Source of the DNA: Quillaja saponaria
Lineage: Eukaryota > Streptophyta > Magnoliopsida > Fabales > Quillajaceae
NCBI GenBank assembly: GCA_029379385.1
Contig: CM055608.1
Span: forward strand, 32,285,048-32,349,047
Reading direction: 5' to 3'
Length of the DNA stretch: 64,000 nucleotides
Part shown: positions 13,334-25,789 of the stretch, in pieces
How positions within the stretch are numbered: the first letter of the stretch is position 1
How the letters are laid out: each line of letters begins with the position of its first letter
Position numbers and translations under genes: made by a program
Notes under the pieces: generated by a model
The model's database searches: none
What the model saw: only the letters and a program-made list of their open reading frames with translations
Told to the model about the DNA's origin: nothing

Positions 13334-16114
13334 ATGATGTTGGCGAAGAACAAAGCCTTAACGTTTTTTCTGCTCTTTGCTTCTGGTAAGTTTGAATATT
13401 TGCTTTGCTTCTGCTTTTGCTTTGTTAATTCGTACTGCGCAGAAAGCTTCAGAGTGTTTGCTTTGTGGGAAAGTACAGGAAATGTAGAAAAGAAAGTTGA
13501 TTGGATTGGTTTTTATGAATCTAATTTAAAGCTGATGGAAGAGTTCTAGTATTCACGTAAATGTTTTTTTTTTTCTCTGTTTTGTTTTTCCAGAATTTTT
13601 GTTCGGACTTGCTCTTGCAGCAGAAGAATCTCCTAAGATTGGAACTGTGATTGGTATTGATCTTGGAACTACCTACTCTTGTGTGGGTGTTTACAAAAAT
13701 GGTCACGTAGAGATTATCGCGAACGATCAAGGGAACAGAATCACTCCTTCATGGGTGGCGTTCACAGATGAGGAGCGTCTGATTGGAGAGGCCGCAAAGA
13801 ATCAAGCGCCTCTTAACGGAGAAAGAACTATTTTTGATGTTAAGCGGCTTATTGGAAGAAAGTAAGTAAATTTCTGGGAAATGTGAGAGAGAAAATTTAT
13901 GGGTTATGTTCGTGTAATGTGGATTGAGCTGGGTTTGGTTTGTTTTTGTTGTAGGTTTGATGATCCAGAGGTTCAGAGGGATATAAAATACTTACCCTAC
14001 AAGGTTGTGAACAAGGAGGGAAAGCCTTATATACAGGTGAAGGTGAAAGGTGAAACCAAAGTTTTTAGCCCTGAGGAAATCAGTGCTATGGTATTGACCA
14101 AGATGCAGGAAACAGCTGAAGCCTATTTGGGGAAGAAGATCAAAGATGCCGTTGTCACTGTACCAGGTAAAATCCATCCAGATCTCTTTCATATATAACC
14201 TTTCTTTCTTAAGCAATTATATGGTATGTGGTAATCATGTTGACAATTTTGGATTAACAAGTGGGTTGTTTTCTGTTTAGATGAACAGTACTTAGAACTG
14301 CTACTCTATTTGTGGTCTGATAAAGTTCGTTCTTGTGTTGTTTGTTATAGCGTACTTCAATGATGCACAGAGGCAGGCAACCAAGGATGCTGGTATCATT
14401 GCCGGGCTCAATGTGGCTCGGATTATCAATGAGCCCACAGCTGCTGCTATAGCCTATGGTCTGGACAAGAAAGGAGGCGAGAAGAATATACTGGTTTATG
14501 ATCTTGGTGGTGGTACCTTTGATGTCAGTATATTGACAATTGATAATGGAGTATTTGAGGTTCTTGCTACCAGTGGAGACACCCACTTGGGAGGAGAGGA
14601 TTTTGACCACAGACTGATGGACTATTTCATCAAGTTGATAAAGAGGAAATACAACAAAGATATCAGCAAGGATAACAAGGCTCTTGGAAAGCTTCGCAGG
14701 GAATGTGAGAGAGCCAAGAGAGCTTTGAGTAGTCAGCACCAAGTCCGAGTTGAAATTGAGTCTCTTTTTGACGGCATTGATTTCTCAGAGCCATTGACAA
14801 GGGCTAGATTTGAAGAGTTGAACATGGACTTGTTCAAGAAGACCATGGGGCCCGTGAAAAGAGCTATGGAAGATGCAGGTTTGAAGAAGACCGACATTAA
14901 TGAGATTGTATTAGTTGGAGGCAGTACTAGAATTCCTAAGGTGCAACAACTTTTGGTTGATTACTTTGATGGGAAGGAGCTTAACAAGGGTGTAAATCCT
15001 GATGAAGCTGTTGCATATGGTGCTGCTATTCAAGGGGGGATTCTCAGTGGTGAAGGTGGAGAAGAAACAAAAGGTGAGAATAATCAGTTTGTTTGTTTGT
15101 TGATGAACTCGTAGCTGTGTTATCCATGAGCATGGGTGCTAACTTTTGTTTCTAAATGATTTTGCAGACCTTCTTTTGCTTGATGTAACTCCTTTGAGTC
15201 TCGGAATTGAAACCGTTGGGGGTGTGATGACTAAATTGATACCGAGGAACACTGTCATCCCAACAAAGAAATCTCAAGTCTTCACAACTTACCAAGACCA
15301 GCAAACCACTGTGTCCATTAAGGTATCACACCTCAACACAAATTTTGGGAGTTGAGAAAATTCTTTAACTTTTTGTTATCTGAGACTCAGTAATTGCTAA
15401 CCATTTGCAGGTCTATGAAGGTGAGAGAACCCTAACTAAGGATTGTCGTGAACTTGGGAAGTTTGATCTTTCGGGCATTCCACCTGCGCCAAGGTGATTT
15501 AGTAATTCCTACTTTTTGTCATGAAAGATGATAAATTTGATACTTGTAATTAACTTGTTCAGCTATTTAAAATTGTATTTTATACCTTATATAGTTTCTT
15601 AGCAATGATTTCTGCTACATACAGGGGAGTACCACAAATTGAGGTTACCTTTGAGGTTGACGCCAATGGTATCTTACATGTGAAAGCAGAAGACAAAGCA
15701 GCAAAGAAATCAGAATCAATCACCATCACTAATGACAAGGGACGTCTAAGCCAGGAAGAGATTGAAAGGATGGTTAAGGAGGCTGAGGAATTGGCTGAAG
15801 AAGACAAGAAGGTGAAGGAGCGGATTGATGCCAGGAACAATTTGGAAAGCTACATATATAACATGAGGAGCACTATCGGTGACAGAGACAAACTCGCGGA
15901 TAAGATCGATTTGGATGATAAGGAAAAGATTGAGAACACATTGAAGGAAGCTCTTGATTGGTTGGATGAAAATCAAAACGCAGAGAAGGACGACTTTGAT
16001 GAGAAATTGAAGGAAGTTGAAGCTGTCTGCAGTCCTGTCATCAAGCAAGTTTATGAGAAGAGTGGTGGAAGCTCCACTGGTTCCCAAGACGAAGAACCAA
16101 ATGATGAGTTGTAG
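13334..16114 (+). CDS. BIP: ER-lumenal Hsp70 chaperone BiP (binding protein)
   Basis: BiP is the ATP-driven Hsp70 of the ER lumen; it binds nascent and misfolded proteins and regulates the unfolded-protein response. The exons are 13334-13385, 13594-13861, 13955-14166, 14351-15073, 15168-15322, 15411-15493 and 15625-16114, encoding 660 residues with all phases closing. Residues 1-25 are a signal peptide ([17 protein letters not shown], then FLFGLALA). The ATPase domain shows [25 protein letters not shown] and [13 protein letters not shown]. The substrate domain contains [17 protein letters not shown] and the helical lid follows. The C-terminus is QDEEPNDEL: plant BiPs usually end in HDEL, and here the codon is AAT in place of CAT, giving NDEL. 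The linker before the tail is also shorter than in typical BiPs. Neighbouring ERSE and UPRE elements imply stress induction. A BiP3-like stress isoform is possible but not proven. Confidence 0.95.
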
Positions 16115-18351
16115 AAAAATATTGCTAGTTCTTTTGTTTACAGTAGTTTTTTCTTCTCTCTGCAAACTTTTTGATTGTTTTAGTCTTCCCTACTCTTCTA
16201 TATCATGTTCTAGGATTTTTAATCAGCTGTCAATATTGTAATGTTTCTTTCTTTCTTTAATCTGCTCTCTTCCTGCAAAGGCTTTCATTCATGGGAACTT
16301 TAATATTCTTAAATATTATAATTTTATTGTTAAATATGTATTATTATTTTAAACATATTAATGTATGTTTATTTAGTTAAAAATTTTCTAACTTGGTATA
16401 TATATATATATATATTTAAATATTTTGAACTTTGGTAGAGGTTAAAAATAATTATTTGATTATTTTAGACCAAAAATTAATTATCAAGTTTTCAATAAAA
16501 TTATTTGTTTAATTTTTTTTAAGGGGGTGTTTTTTCTCTAGAGGTATTTTTAAAAGCTCCAAGTGATCTTTTTAAGTATAAGAATTATTTTATTAATTTT
16601 AAAAAAATTATCAAATATATTTTTAATTAATTTATAAATTATTTAATTTTTTCTTCTTAAATATATATATTTAATTAATAATAGTTCTTTTTATCATCTT
16701 TTATATTCATAAAAAATTATAATTTATTTTACTAAACATCTTGTTTATTATTTTTATAAAAATTTTATATTTTTGACATAAAGTCTTTCAAAAATTTATA
16801 GCAATATCAAACTTAACCTTAGTAGACCCTCTTGAATTTTATATTAATGAAAATTTCTCTCATTTCAATGGCAATGAAAATTTCTCTCACTTAGCCAATT
16901 GGGTGAAATTTTAGTTTCAAGTTGTTCGGGTGATAAAACTAATTCTTTAAAATCAACAAACCTACTTCTTTAAAATTTCATTATTTTTAATAAGATTATC
17001 ACACTCTAAAGAGAAAAAAAAAATTACATAAAAGAAAATTATCAATTAGGTTTTTTAATAGGTAAAGTTATAATAAATATAATTATTAAAAATTAAATTT
17101 ATTTATAAATAATATTAACATCATGATTATTTATCTTAATAAATATTCTATTTATAAAAATTTAACAATTTTCATTTAGACACTAGTTAAACATCTCAAG
17201 TCATTGTACCAGCTTCCTTGCTGTTAAAACATAAAAATAAACCGACTTTGAATCGGGCACTTATCGAGTAGGTCACTAGGGGAGTGACATGTTAAACCAG
17301 GGTGATACGGTATCGTTTCTTGAGACTGACCTGGAATTGCTTGTAAGTTTGAAAGCCTCTATTGATTTCTTCCAAATTAACGTTTGGCGCGGTTCCACAT
17401 TGGAGGATAGCTAGGATCCAGTGTATAAACGAGCTTCTGCAATTTTCTGGATTTCATCGCAGCCCTTAGGACAGAGTCACAGAATCTTGGTCGCCGTTGC
17501 TGGATTCAAAGTTTCAGGCCCAGAAATCTCTCATTCTTGTATGTATGTTACTATGTTTGTGTAGAATTTTGGAAAATCTGGATGGAACATATTCTTAGTA
17601 TTACGTTAAACTCGTATTAAGTGTAATATGATGTGGGTTCTGTTGACGATTCTCTTTGTCCCGGCGACCGTCCAAATAAAATTTATTTTGTATCAAAACC
17701 CTCTTTACAAGTGCTAATCAATTCAGGGAAAGAATTACGATTACAAGGGTCATTTTCTCCCTTAATACAGTCACATACAGAACTCTTCAACAGTTACACC
17801 AATAATGCACAGTTTATGTAATTTTATTTTTTTATTCTAATAACATTATTAACGTTGCTATCAATTAAATTGGCTATCTGCTTGAGGATTTGTTTAGTAA
17901 GTAGTAAGTGGAAAACCTTTCTTTTTTTTATTTTTTATTTGCTAAGTTCGTGGTGGTAAATGGTATTATTATATCCTCGAGTGAATTGATATTTGAATTT
18001 AACGTAGATAGAGGAAATGAAGGGTAGAAAATTTTAGCAGATGTTTGATTGGGGGAACATTGTATTTTGTTCTATACAAGAGGGGCTTACAGTTTTCTTC
18101 CAAAGTTTCTTTCTTCAAGTCATTGGCTTCCCATATTTAACATTTCTTTTCTTCACAAACAAGTGGGACATAAATGTTCCATTCCTGCTTTCTTTACCGT
18201 CATTTACCTTACTTTTACGTGACATAAGGTGTGTATTTTCAACTAACTGGACTGAATTCTGAAGCTGCTTATGAAGGGTGTACATAATTTAAGTACTCAG
18301 CATTCTCTACAATCTGATTCTTAATTTTCTTCGTAGGTTTAAGCACTTTAC
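16115..18351. other. Intergenic region and RECQSIM promoter/5' leader
   Basis: Positions 16115 to about 17200 are BiP 3' sequence followed by AT-rich DNA with TA runs and no gene. From about 17220 the sequence becomes more GC-rich and resembles a promoter and first exon. A probable 5'-UTR intron runs from a GTATGTAT donor near 17539 to the TTCGTAG acceptor at 18336, 15 bases before the RECQSIM ATG. The small ORF at 17633-17821 lies inside that inferred intron and looks like chance. Confidence 0.5.
17383..17390 (+). promoter_or_regulatory. E2F-type site upstream of RECQSIM
   Basis: TTTGGCGC matches the E2F consensus TTTSSCGC exactly. It lies just upstream of the probable transcription start and first exon of the RecQ helicase gene. 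E2F sites commonly drive S-phase expression of plant DNA replication and repair genes; function here is inference. Confidence 0.5.
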
Positions 18352-21300
18352 ATGGATGGCAACATAATATCTTCTGATCAAGTAATCATAAAAGTAGTTG
18401 AAATGGGATTTGAGTATTCCGATGTCATGCAAGCTGTAAAAGCTGTGGGTCAATCCATAGATGATGTGTTGGAGTATATCTTGAGTGGTTCTTGCACAAA
18501 CAGTCAAGGAGCATCAAGTAGTTCTAAATGTCATGCAGCCAACGGAAAGACTATTAGTAAAAGAGTCTTATCCTCTTCGCACCCTGCGAGTAAAGTGCGA
18601 CAGTCTTGCATTTTGGAACATTTCCAATCAACTAGTAGAACCAAACAAAGCAAGCATTTTTTTGCCAATAATATACCAGTTACTAGGGTGGATGATCTTC
18701 TAAGTAGTGGGGAAAAGCAGAAGGAACCTCTCTCTGACATGTATCGAAACCCGGAAACGTTGTCAGAATCAATTCTAGTTGATTCTTCACAAGAACTTAA
18801 TATTGGGTCAGACTGGGTGCAGAAAGTTGGCAATCTCTTGCAAAAGCATTTTGGGTTTTCATGCTTGAAAAGTTTCCAAAAGGAGGCATTGGAATCTTGG
18901 CTAGCTCACAAAGACTGTCTTGTCCTGGCTGCAACTGGATCTGGTATCATTAGCATTCTTTAGCTTTCTCTTCTCTTACTCTATTTTTCCATTGCACTGG
19001 TTAGAATGAAAAAACAACTGCTCATAATTAAATTTTTGGCAGGAAAGTCGCTGTGTTTTCAGATTCCTGCATTATTAACAGGGAAGGTTGTTGTTGTGAT
19101 TTCGCCATTAATAAGCCTGATGCATGATCAGTGCTTAAAGTTAGCAAAGCATGGGATCAATGCTTGTTTTCTTGGGTCTGGGCAACCAGACAATACTGTT
19201 GAACAGAAAGCAATGAGAGGAATGTACATTATAATATATGTCTGCCCAGAGACAGTTCTGAGGTTGAAAGATTTAACTGCTTCATGGTTTTTGCTTACCA
19301 AAATGCATTTGCTTTTTCTTTTGTTTCTGAACTTCCATGCATTCTGCTGCAGATTAATTAAACCACTGCAGAAGCTTGCAGAAAGTAGAGGAATTGCTTT
19401 ATTTGCAATTGATGAGGTACATTGTGTTTCTAAGTGGGGCCATGATTTTCGCCCCGACTACAGGTCTGTATTACCCCTCCTGCACCACATGGCTATTTTG
19501 ATGCCTCTTAACAATCTGTATTTACTCTCTCTCTCTCTCTTTCTTTTTTTAAGAAAATGAACATTTTTTTTTTTTGAAACAATCTATAAATATACACAGA
19601 CAATCAACAACAACCATGTGTTATCCAACTATGAACGTGGTTCTTAAAATAAGGAAACTGGGACCAATTGCCTTTTACCTGTTGTAGATGTTGCAAACGT
19701 CCATCCATACTTAATCTTCAAGTTTCCCCTATATTATTCTTTCTGATTAGTCAATAACCTCTGATGTTATTTAATGTGCTGTCAAATTTTAATTTCTTCT
19801 CATTCCATTCATATTACCTTACATCTGGCACAATTGCCACGTTCCCTTTATAAATATATTCACATTTTTCAGGCGACTGTCCGTGTTGAGAGAAAGTTTC
19901 AGCACTACCAATCTAAAGTCGTTGAAGTTTGATATACCATTAATGGCTTTGACAGCTACAGCAACAATCCGGGTTCGAGAAGACATTTTGAAGTCATTGT
20001 GCATGTCAAAAGAAACAAATATAGTGCTTACTTCATTTTTTCGTTCTAACTTACGTTTCTCGGTAAGTTTGTTGATGTTATTCTTTTTCTAAAAAGGGTT
20101 GGGATTTTTGAGCCTCGAGGAAGTTCAATCTGTATCTTTCACTCTGGAAATATTACAACTAAGGCTTTATACAGGTAAAACATAGTAGAACATCACCATC
20201 TTCTTATGAGAAAGATTTCCATGAACTAATTGAAATATATGCTAGAAAGGGAAAGAGAGCAGAATTGAAGAAAACTTGCATCTCACAAGAATCTGATGAC
20301 GAATCCAGTAGCTCTGACACTAGTAGCATATATGAGGCAGACAGAATTTCACCTTGCGAGTTGAACAACGTTGAGGATGGTTATTTTGAAAGAGATTCGA
20401 GTGAACTATCTTCAAGAAAGAGAGGTGGCTCACCTGCTTCAAAGGGAAAAGAAATGTCCGTTGAGTATCTGGAAAATGACGTTGATGTGTTTCAAAGTGC
20501 GGATGACTGGGATGGTACTAATCTTCTGCTATTCTATACTTTGTAGATCATATTACTATATCGTGGTTACCATTGGGATCTGGATAAAAATTGATATGGT
20601 CACCAGAGTGGGAAATGAAACTTATTGGTTACATATTTTTGTTGTACCCTGATTACTATTATTAATTTATTATTATTTCAGTTGCATGCGGTGAATTCTG
20701 CGGGCAATCTCCTCAAGCAAGCAAGGATGTTTTCTGTTTATCTGAGACTACTGATCCACCAAATAAACTTGAAGGAAGACTACGGCTTTGTAAAGAGCCT
20801 GTAGAAAAAGGGCCAACCCTCATCTACGTTCCAACTAGGAAAGAAACATTGAGGATCACAAAGTACCTGTGTGGGTTTGGTGTGAAGGCTGCTGCTTACA
20901 ATGCATCGGTGTGCGATACTTTCTCCATTTTTTCTTAACATGATCAGAAGAACAGTTCTCTATTTCCTATGAAATAGTTGGTTTATCAGTCATTCTTTCT
21001 TATATAAATCTGTGATCTCTATTTTTTGTTTTTTGACCAGAAGTAAACTTTAGTAGGTGTAACTATTTCAAATTTACTGCAGAAAATTTGATTTGGTTGA
21101 ATAAACCAGATGATTTAATGTCCACTCTAGCAACCAGATGGATTTCTATTTTCCATATGTTATTCTGCTTGTTTATAATAACTTCATAATCCTCTTTCTT
21201 GCTAACTTTTATGATCAGCTGCCAAGATCACATCTAAGACAGGTCCACAAGGAATTTCATGAGAATACGTTACAGGTATGAAGATATTGAAACTTCAGTT

Positions 21301-24300
21301 TTCATTCTTGCCTAGATGTCTTCTTTTAGAACCAACCAAAATATTAGCTTCATCTTAGGAGTTCATCTACCATAGTTGGACAAGTGTCCTTTATATATAA
21401 CTAAGTAGCATAAGTTTTCATGTATAACTAAAGAGTTCATCTACCAAGATCACAAAAGACTTCAAAGTCTTTTGTGTGTGATTCCACACTTTCTTGCTGT
21501 TAAATACCAGAAACATTCTAAAGTTTGTTAGACTTTATTTTCTGAGTGAGTAACTAAGTGAAAACTTCACTCTAAATCTTATGTCTAGTCAAGTTGGCCC
21601 ATTTTACATTTTAGTTATATGGTGCTTAATTTTAAAATATACTAAGTTGCTTAATTTGGATCTAACGTAGCATAGTCACTAAGTTTAGAAAATATAAACT
21701 AACTTGAGTTAGAAGTCGAATTCTGTTGAAGAGTTTATTTATAGCCTATGTCATGCCAGTGAGTTGTTTCCGTAGTCGTTGTCCTTATATTGATACTTGT
21801 TGATATGTTCTTTTGATACAGTCTTCCATTCCTTCATTCCAATATTATATCAAGTTAGACTGAGTGGTGTCTGCATCTATTATGCTCTCTCTTTCAGGTT
21901 GTTGTTGCAACAATTGCTTTTGGGATGGGTATTGACAAATTAAACGTGAGAAGGATTATCCACTATGGTTGGCCACAGGTCCATTTCTTACAATAAATAT
22001 TGCTGTTACATTTGTCTGGACTTCTGCCTTTGCTAGTGTCACTAATGTAATAAATAAATATTAATCAATAGTTAAACTAATTAAGGATATATGCATGCTC
22101 AGTCTAAGCATCGAATGTATGTTTTAGTGTTATTTGGTATTTTGGTTTCCTTTAACTTCTAGTTTTATCAGAGTTTGGAAGCATACTATCAAGAAGCTGG
22201 GCGGGCAGGACGGGATGGGAAATTAGCAGATTGCAGTAAGTTCATTTATGGCTTTTAGAATATTCTTTCTTATCATTAACGGATTGCAATCAGCTCAGAA
22301 CTGACTTTTTAGCTATAGTTTCACTACGTTGGTATAAGTATCATGTGGTAACTGTCATAGCTCCTTCTTGTTGGTTTTTGGCATGAATTTAAAATTTGTT
22401 TTACTTCTTTGGCTCACATAAACTGTTTATAATGGTTTCACACAAAATGTGTGTGCAATAAGGTTCACAATTGATTAGTTCTCCTTTTTATCAAAACCAT
22501 GAATGTGTCTGACATTTTAGTTACTTTTGCTTTTTGACCTTTTTGCCAACCAGTTTTATATGCTAACCTAACAAGGACACCATCACTTTTGCCAAGTCGA
22601 AGAAGTGAAGAACAGACAAAACAAGCATATATGATGTTATCTGATTGCTTCAGGTTTGCATCCAATATATCTATTTTCAGCTATACTTTCTCTTCAGTTT
22701 TAACATTATATGTTTCTCAAAGAAAAAAGTAATATCATAGGAAATTTATTATTTTATATTTGCAGGTATGGCATGAATACGTCATGTTGTCGTGCTAAAA
22801 TACTCGTGCAATACTTTGGGGAGGATTTCAGCCATGAGAAGTGTTTCTTGTATGTGCTACTTATAGTATCACAGCTAATGAGAAATATTTGTTCCATACA
22901 GCTAATGAAATTAAGCTATAGTTTCAAACATGATTAGCTTAAAACCTTGTATGTCTACTAGTCAATACCTAATAACCAGTTACCTTAACTGCATCAGGAG
23001 AATCTACACAGTTAATCTGCTTTATACCTCTTCTGCTGCATTGTGGATATTATACTCTAAGTTTGTATTTTTTACTTCATTCCCGACAAAAGTGCGAGAC
23101 AACTTTGATAGGCCATTTTATTGATGCATAAAACCTTTCTTCCATGCAGGTGTGACATATGTGTCGATGGACCACCTCAAACTCAGAATCTGAAAGAGAA
23201 GGCAGATAGTTTATTGGAAGTCGTTGCTAAGGATTGTGTAAGTCTAGTGATAATCTTAATTTGTATCCATTTATACCTAAGTTCTCTCTTACATGTAATT
23301 GGTTGGTATTTGTTGTTAATTTATATCGTTAGCCTTGGTTCTATATTGCCTTGACAGCAAATTTTTATGACATTTATATCTCATTGCCTGTCCTTGTACA
23401 CATGTCTGTCTGTCTCTATTTCATTGGCAGTACATTTATAAAGGACTTCTAAAGTTACTGCCAACTCCAAAGTTTTAGAAACTTTGTTACCTTTAAATTC
23501 TGAGCTGGATGTAAGATCCTAATGATTCAGATAGTTGATTTCTACATTCCATGTAATGAAAGATAGTAATGAGATGTAAATATTGATATTCAGGGACAAA
23601 GCAGTTTCAGAGAATGCTCCTATGATGATCTATATTTTGACGATGGAAAAAAGAGACTTGCAGAAAAGCCAAGTCTAAAGATGCTTGTTAGCAAAATAAG
23701 GGAGCAGGTAAAATTACATATACTTGATGTCTCTCTCTCTCTCTACCAATATATCTACTTGATGTTTATAAGACAAGTAATATGCTGTTCAATTGTATTC
23801 ATATGACGGCCCTTATGCAGTCTGGAAAATTTATGGCTACTGACATATTATGGTGGAGAGGTCTTGCTCGGATAATGGAAAGTAAAGGATACATCAGAGA
23901 GGGAGATGATAAGGTATACGATGCTTTTCCAAGTAGAAATGTCTTGTCTCTCTACATGTTTATGCGAATGCTTTATTGTTGTCCTTAAGTTAAATGACCA
24001 CAAGACCCTCTACAGAGTGGCACTTCAGTAGTGACCTAAGTTAAGAGAGCCTTCGTCAAAAATTTGTTAAGTACTCAGTTGGGAGTGTGCTGCTGACTGT
24101 TTCCACAAAAACAGACAATGTTTTATCCTGGGCTAAAATTTTCGTGCATGATTGTTTTCCATCCATGTGTGGGCTGTATAAGTTTGTACATTTCTGATTG
24201 CCTTTCCTTCACCGTGCTGCTGTTACAGAGCCATGTTCAGATAAAATTCCCAGAGCTGACAGAATTGGGATTGGATTTTCTGAAATCCATGAGTGAGCAA

Positions 24301-24558
24301 ACTTTCAATGTTTACCCTGAGGCAGATATGCTGCTTGCTGAGAAAAGTCCAAAGTCATTTTCCACGTTCTCGGAATGGGGAAGAGGGTGGGCAGATCCTA
24401 ATATTCGTCGTCAGCGCTTGGAAAAATTTCAATCTGAAAGAAAGTCTTGGATGCCAAAAGGGTCAAAAAGGCTAAGAAAGAGAAAAAATACTAAAAGGAA
24501 ACCTGATCAAAGAACTGTACGAGGACGACTAGCAGCAAAACTATCGAAACAAAAGTGA
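18352..24558 (+). CDS. RECQSIM: RecQ-like DNA helicase SIM (plant-specific RecQ with helicase-domain insertion)
   Basis: ATP-dependent 3'-5' DNA helicase of the RecQ family, expected in the nucleus in recombination and repair. The 15 coding exons are 18352-18943, 19043-19262, 19353-19463, 19873-20062, 20175-20514, 20682-20908, 21219-21275, 21898-21978, 22163-22235, 22554-22653, 22766-22849, 23150-23237, 23594-23707, 23821-23913 and 24229-24558, encoding 899 residues. Residues about 8-42 form a UBA-like domain ([15 protein letters not shown]). Helicase motif I is ATGSGKS, split by intron 1; motif II is [16 protein letters not shown]; motif III is [16 protein letters not shown] Ser/Asp-rich insertion of roughly 130 residues (exons 5-6) then separates the two RecA lobes, the hallmark of SIM. 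Motif V/VI follows as [14 protein letters not shown] and EAGRAGRDG. Exons 10-12 hold the RecQ zinc-binding cysteines ([15 protein letters not shown]). The C-terminus is very basic. A 5'-UTR intron is likely. Confidence 0.92.
21451..21476. repeat. Perfect short palindrome (hairpin) in RECQSIM intron 7
   Basis: CACAAAAGACTT and AAGTCTTTTGTG form a perfect 12-bp inverted repeat around a 2-base centre. Related TTCATCTACCA copies occur at about 21361 and 21435. It could be the core of a small foldback element; no target duplication was identified. Confidence 0.55.
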
Positions 24559-25119
24559 ACAAAGTGATACATCAAGGTATCACCTGCATATTTTATCAAA
24601 AGGCATTCAGGGGTCCTTTACATCAATTATTAATTGAGCTTTGATGCTTCTATAACCAAAGACAAAACATGTATTCCTAATTTGTTGAAAGAAGAGAGAA
24701 ATTTTTTTAGTTAAAGTAAATCTTGTACCAGTAGAGAGTGTAACTAGGATTGGTCATACACTGAGGTTGATAGTATTTAGTTCAATGTTATGGGAGTTAT
24801 GCCTGTAGAGTTGAATGAAAACCATTGTTATTGCAGTAATGGAATTGCAAGGATAATGCCGATAACTGCCATTCTTTTTAAGCTTCAAATTATTCAGTTG
24901 ATAATTTTTCAAGGAACTAAGTCCACTCCATGGCAAATGTTTTGAAGAAACTGTAGAATATCAGAAAATGAAGTTTACTTTCAAAAAAATTAGAAAAAAA
25001 AAAAAAAAAAGGTTAATATAAGAGCATCCATAATTTCTAAATTTTTAAGGAAGTAAAGGTATTTTAAAAATTCAAATTAGTTTTATTTTCTTTAATAAAT
25101 AAGGTTGTCATAGCAACAA
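24559..25119. other. RECQSIM 3' region and spacer
   Basis: 3'-UTR-like AT-rich sequence follows the RECQSIM stop. A poly-A run lies at about 24995-25010. No gene is seen. The last bases before the tRNA contain CAACAAG, matching the CAA motif often present just upstream of plant tRNA genes. Confidence 0.6.
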
Positions 25120-25190
25120 GCGCATCTGGTGTAGTGGTATCATAGTACCCTCCCACGGTACTGACCAGGGTTCGATTCCCTGGATGCGCA
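25120..25190 (+). tRNA. tRNA-Gly (anticodon CCC)
   Basis: The 71-base sequence folds as a full cloverleaf. The acceptor stem pairs GCGCATC with GATGCGC, with A as discriminator. The D arm includes the A-box-like TGGTGTAGTGG. The anticodon stem GTACC/GGTAC encloses the 7-base loop CTCCCAC, giving anticodon CCC. The T arm is CAGGG-TTCGATT-CCCTG and contains the B box. There is no intron, and CCA is not encoded, as expected for a nuclear gene. A run of seven T at 25192-25198 is the Pol III terminator. Confidence 0.96.
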
Positions 25191-25191
25191 G

Positions 25192-25198
25192 TTTTTTT
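25192..25198 (+). terminator. Pol III T-run terminator of tRNA-Gly
   Basis: Seven consecutive T residues begin two bases after the tRNA discriminator base, which is the usual RNA polymerase III stop signal. Confidence 0.85.
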
Positions 25199-25450
25199 GC
25201 CCTTTTTTCAGTATGCAATGAAGGAGAGACTATTTTGTAAAACGCTTGCTTTCTTTTTTTCAACTTTTTAATCTTTTTAAACACGTATCAATGCATGTTC
25301 AACATTGCCGGAAGAGCTGCAAAAGAATAAAATTAGAAAAACATATTTAAGTCATGCACAAGTAATTGTTTGAGGCTGAACCCAAAATAAAGCAAAGAAT
25401 CTGCATCTCTCCTATATCTGCTTAAGTTCCTTCAACAATCAAAAATTCCC

Positions 25451-25789
25451 ATGGAGTTAGGCCGCATTGTATTCGCCACCTCATACTTGTTATGTGTCCC
25501 AAACCTCAGGAGATGGCACAAGCAACAAATTGCTGCAGAGAAAATAAGAATCATAAGTGAAGTATTGGAACAAGCAGAGAATAGAGTTCCAAGGTTCCAA
25601 GGAAGACATGACTGGATCTTGGACCACATATGCTCGTCTTACTTAATAAATGTAGAGCTTGTAGAAGCATTGGCAGGTGCCTGGGCTGCCATGAATCAGG
25701 CATTGGAGTTTGCTGTTGATTTAAGGAGAATTAAGATGAAGATTGTTTGCTCTTTTCCTGATGAAATCCATGTTGGTATGTTGGATTAA
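25451..25789 (+). CDS. Unrecognised small protein, 112 residues
   Basis: I do not recognise this ORF. It starts MELGRIVFATSYLLCVP and then runs through a largely helical, charged stretch (HKQQIAAEKIRIISEVLEQ), a middle part rich in aromatic and acidic residues (RHDWILDHICSSYL), and an alanine-rich helix (VEALAGAWAAMNQALEF). It has no signal peptide, membrane helix or known motif. Its composition looks more protein-like than most chance ORFs in this AT-rich DNA, and it sits alone between the tRNA and the 3' end of ATG18a. It may be a fragment of a larger gene or a lineage-specific gene. Confidence 0.35.
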   Translation: MELGRIVFATSYLLCVPNLRRWHKQQIAAEKIRIISEVLEQAENRVPRFQGRHDWILDHICSSYLINVELVEALAGAWAAMNQALEFAVDLRRIKMKIVCSFPDEIHVGMLD

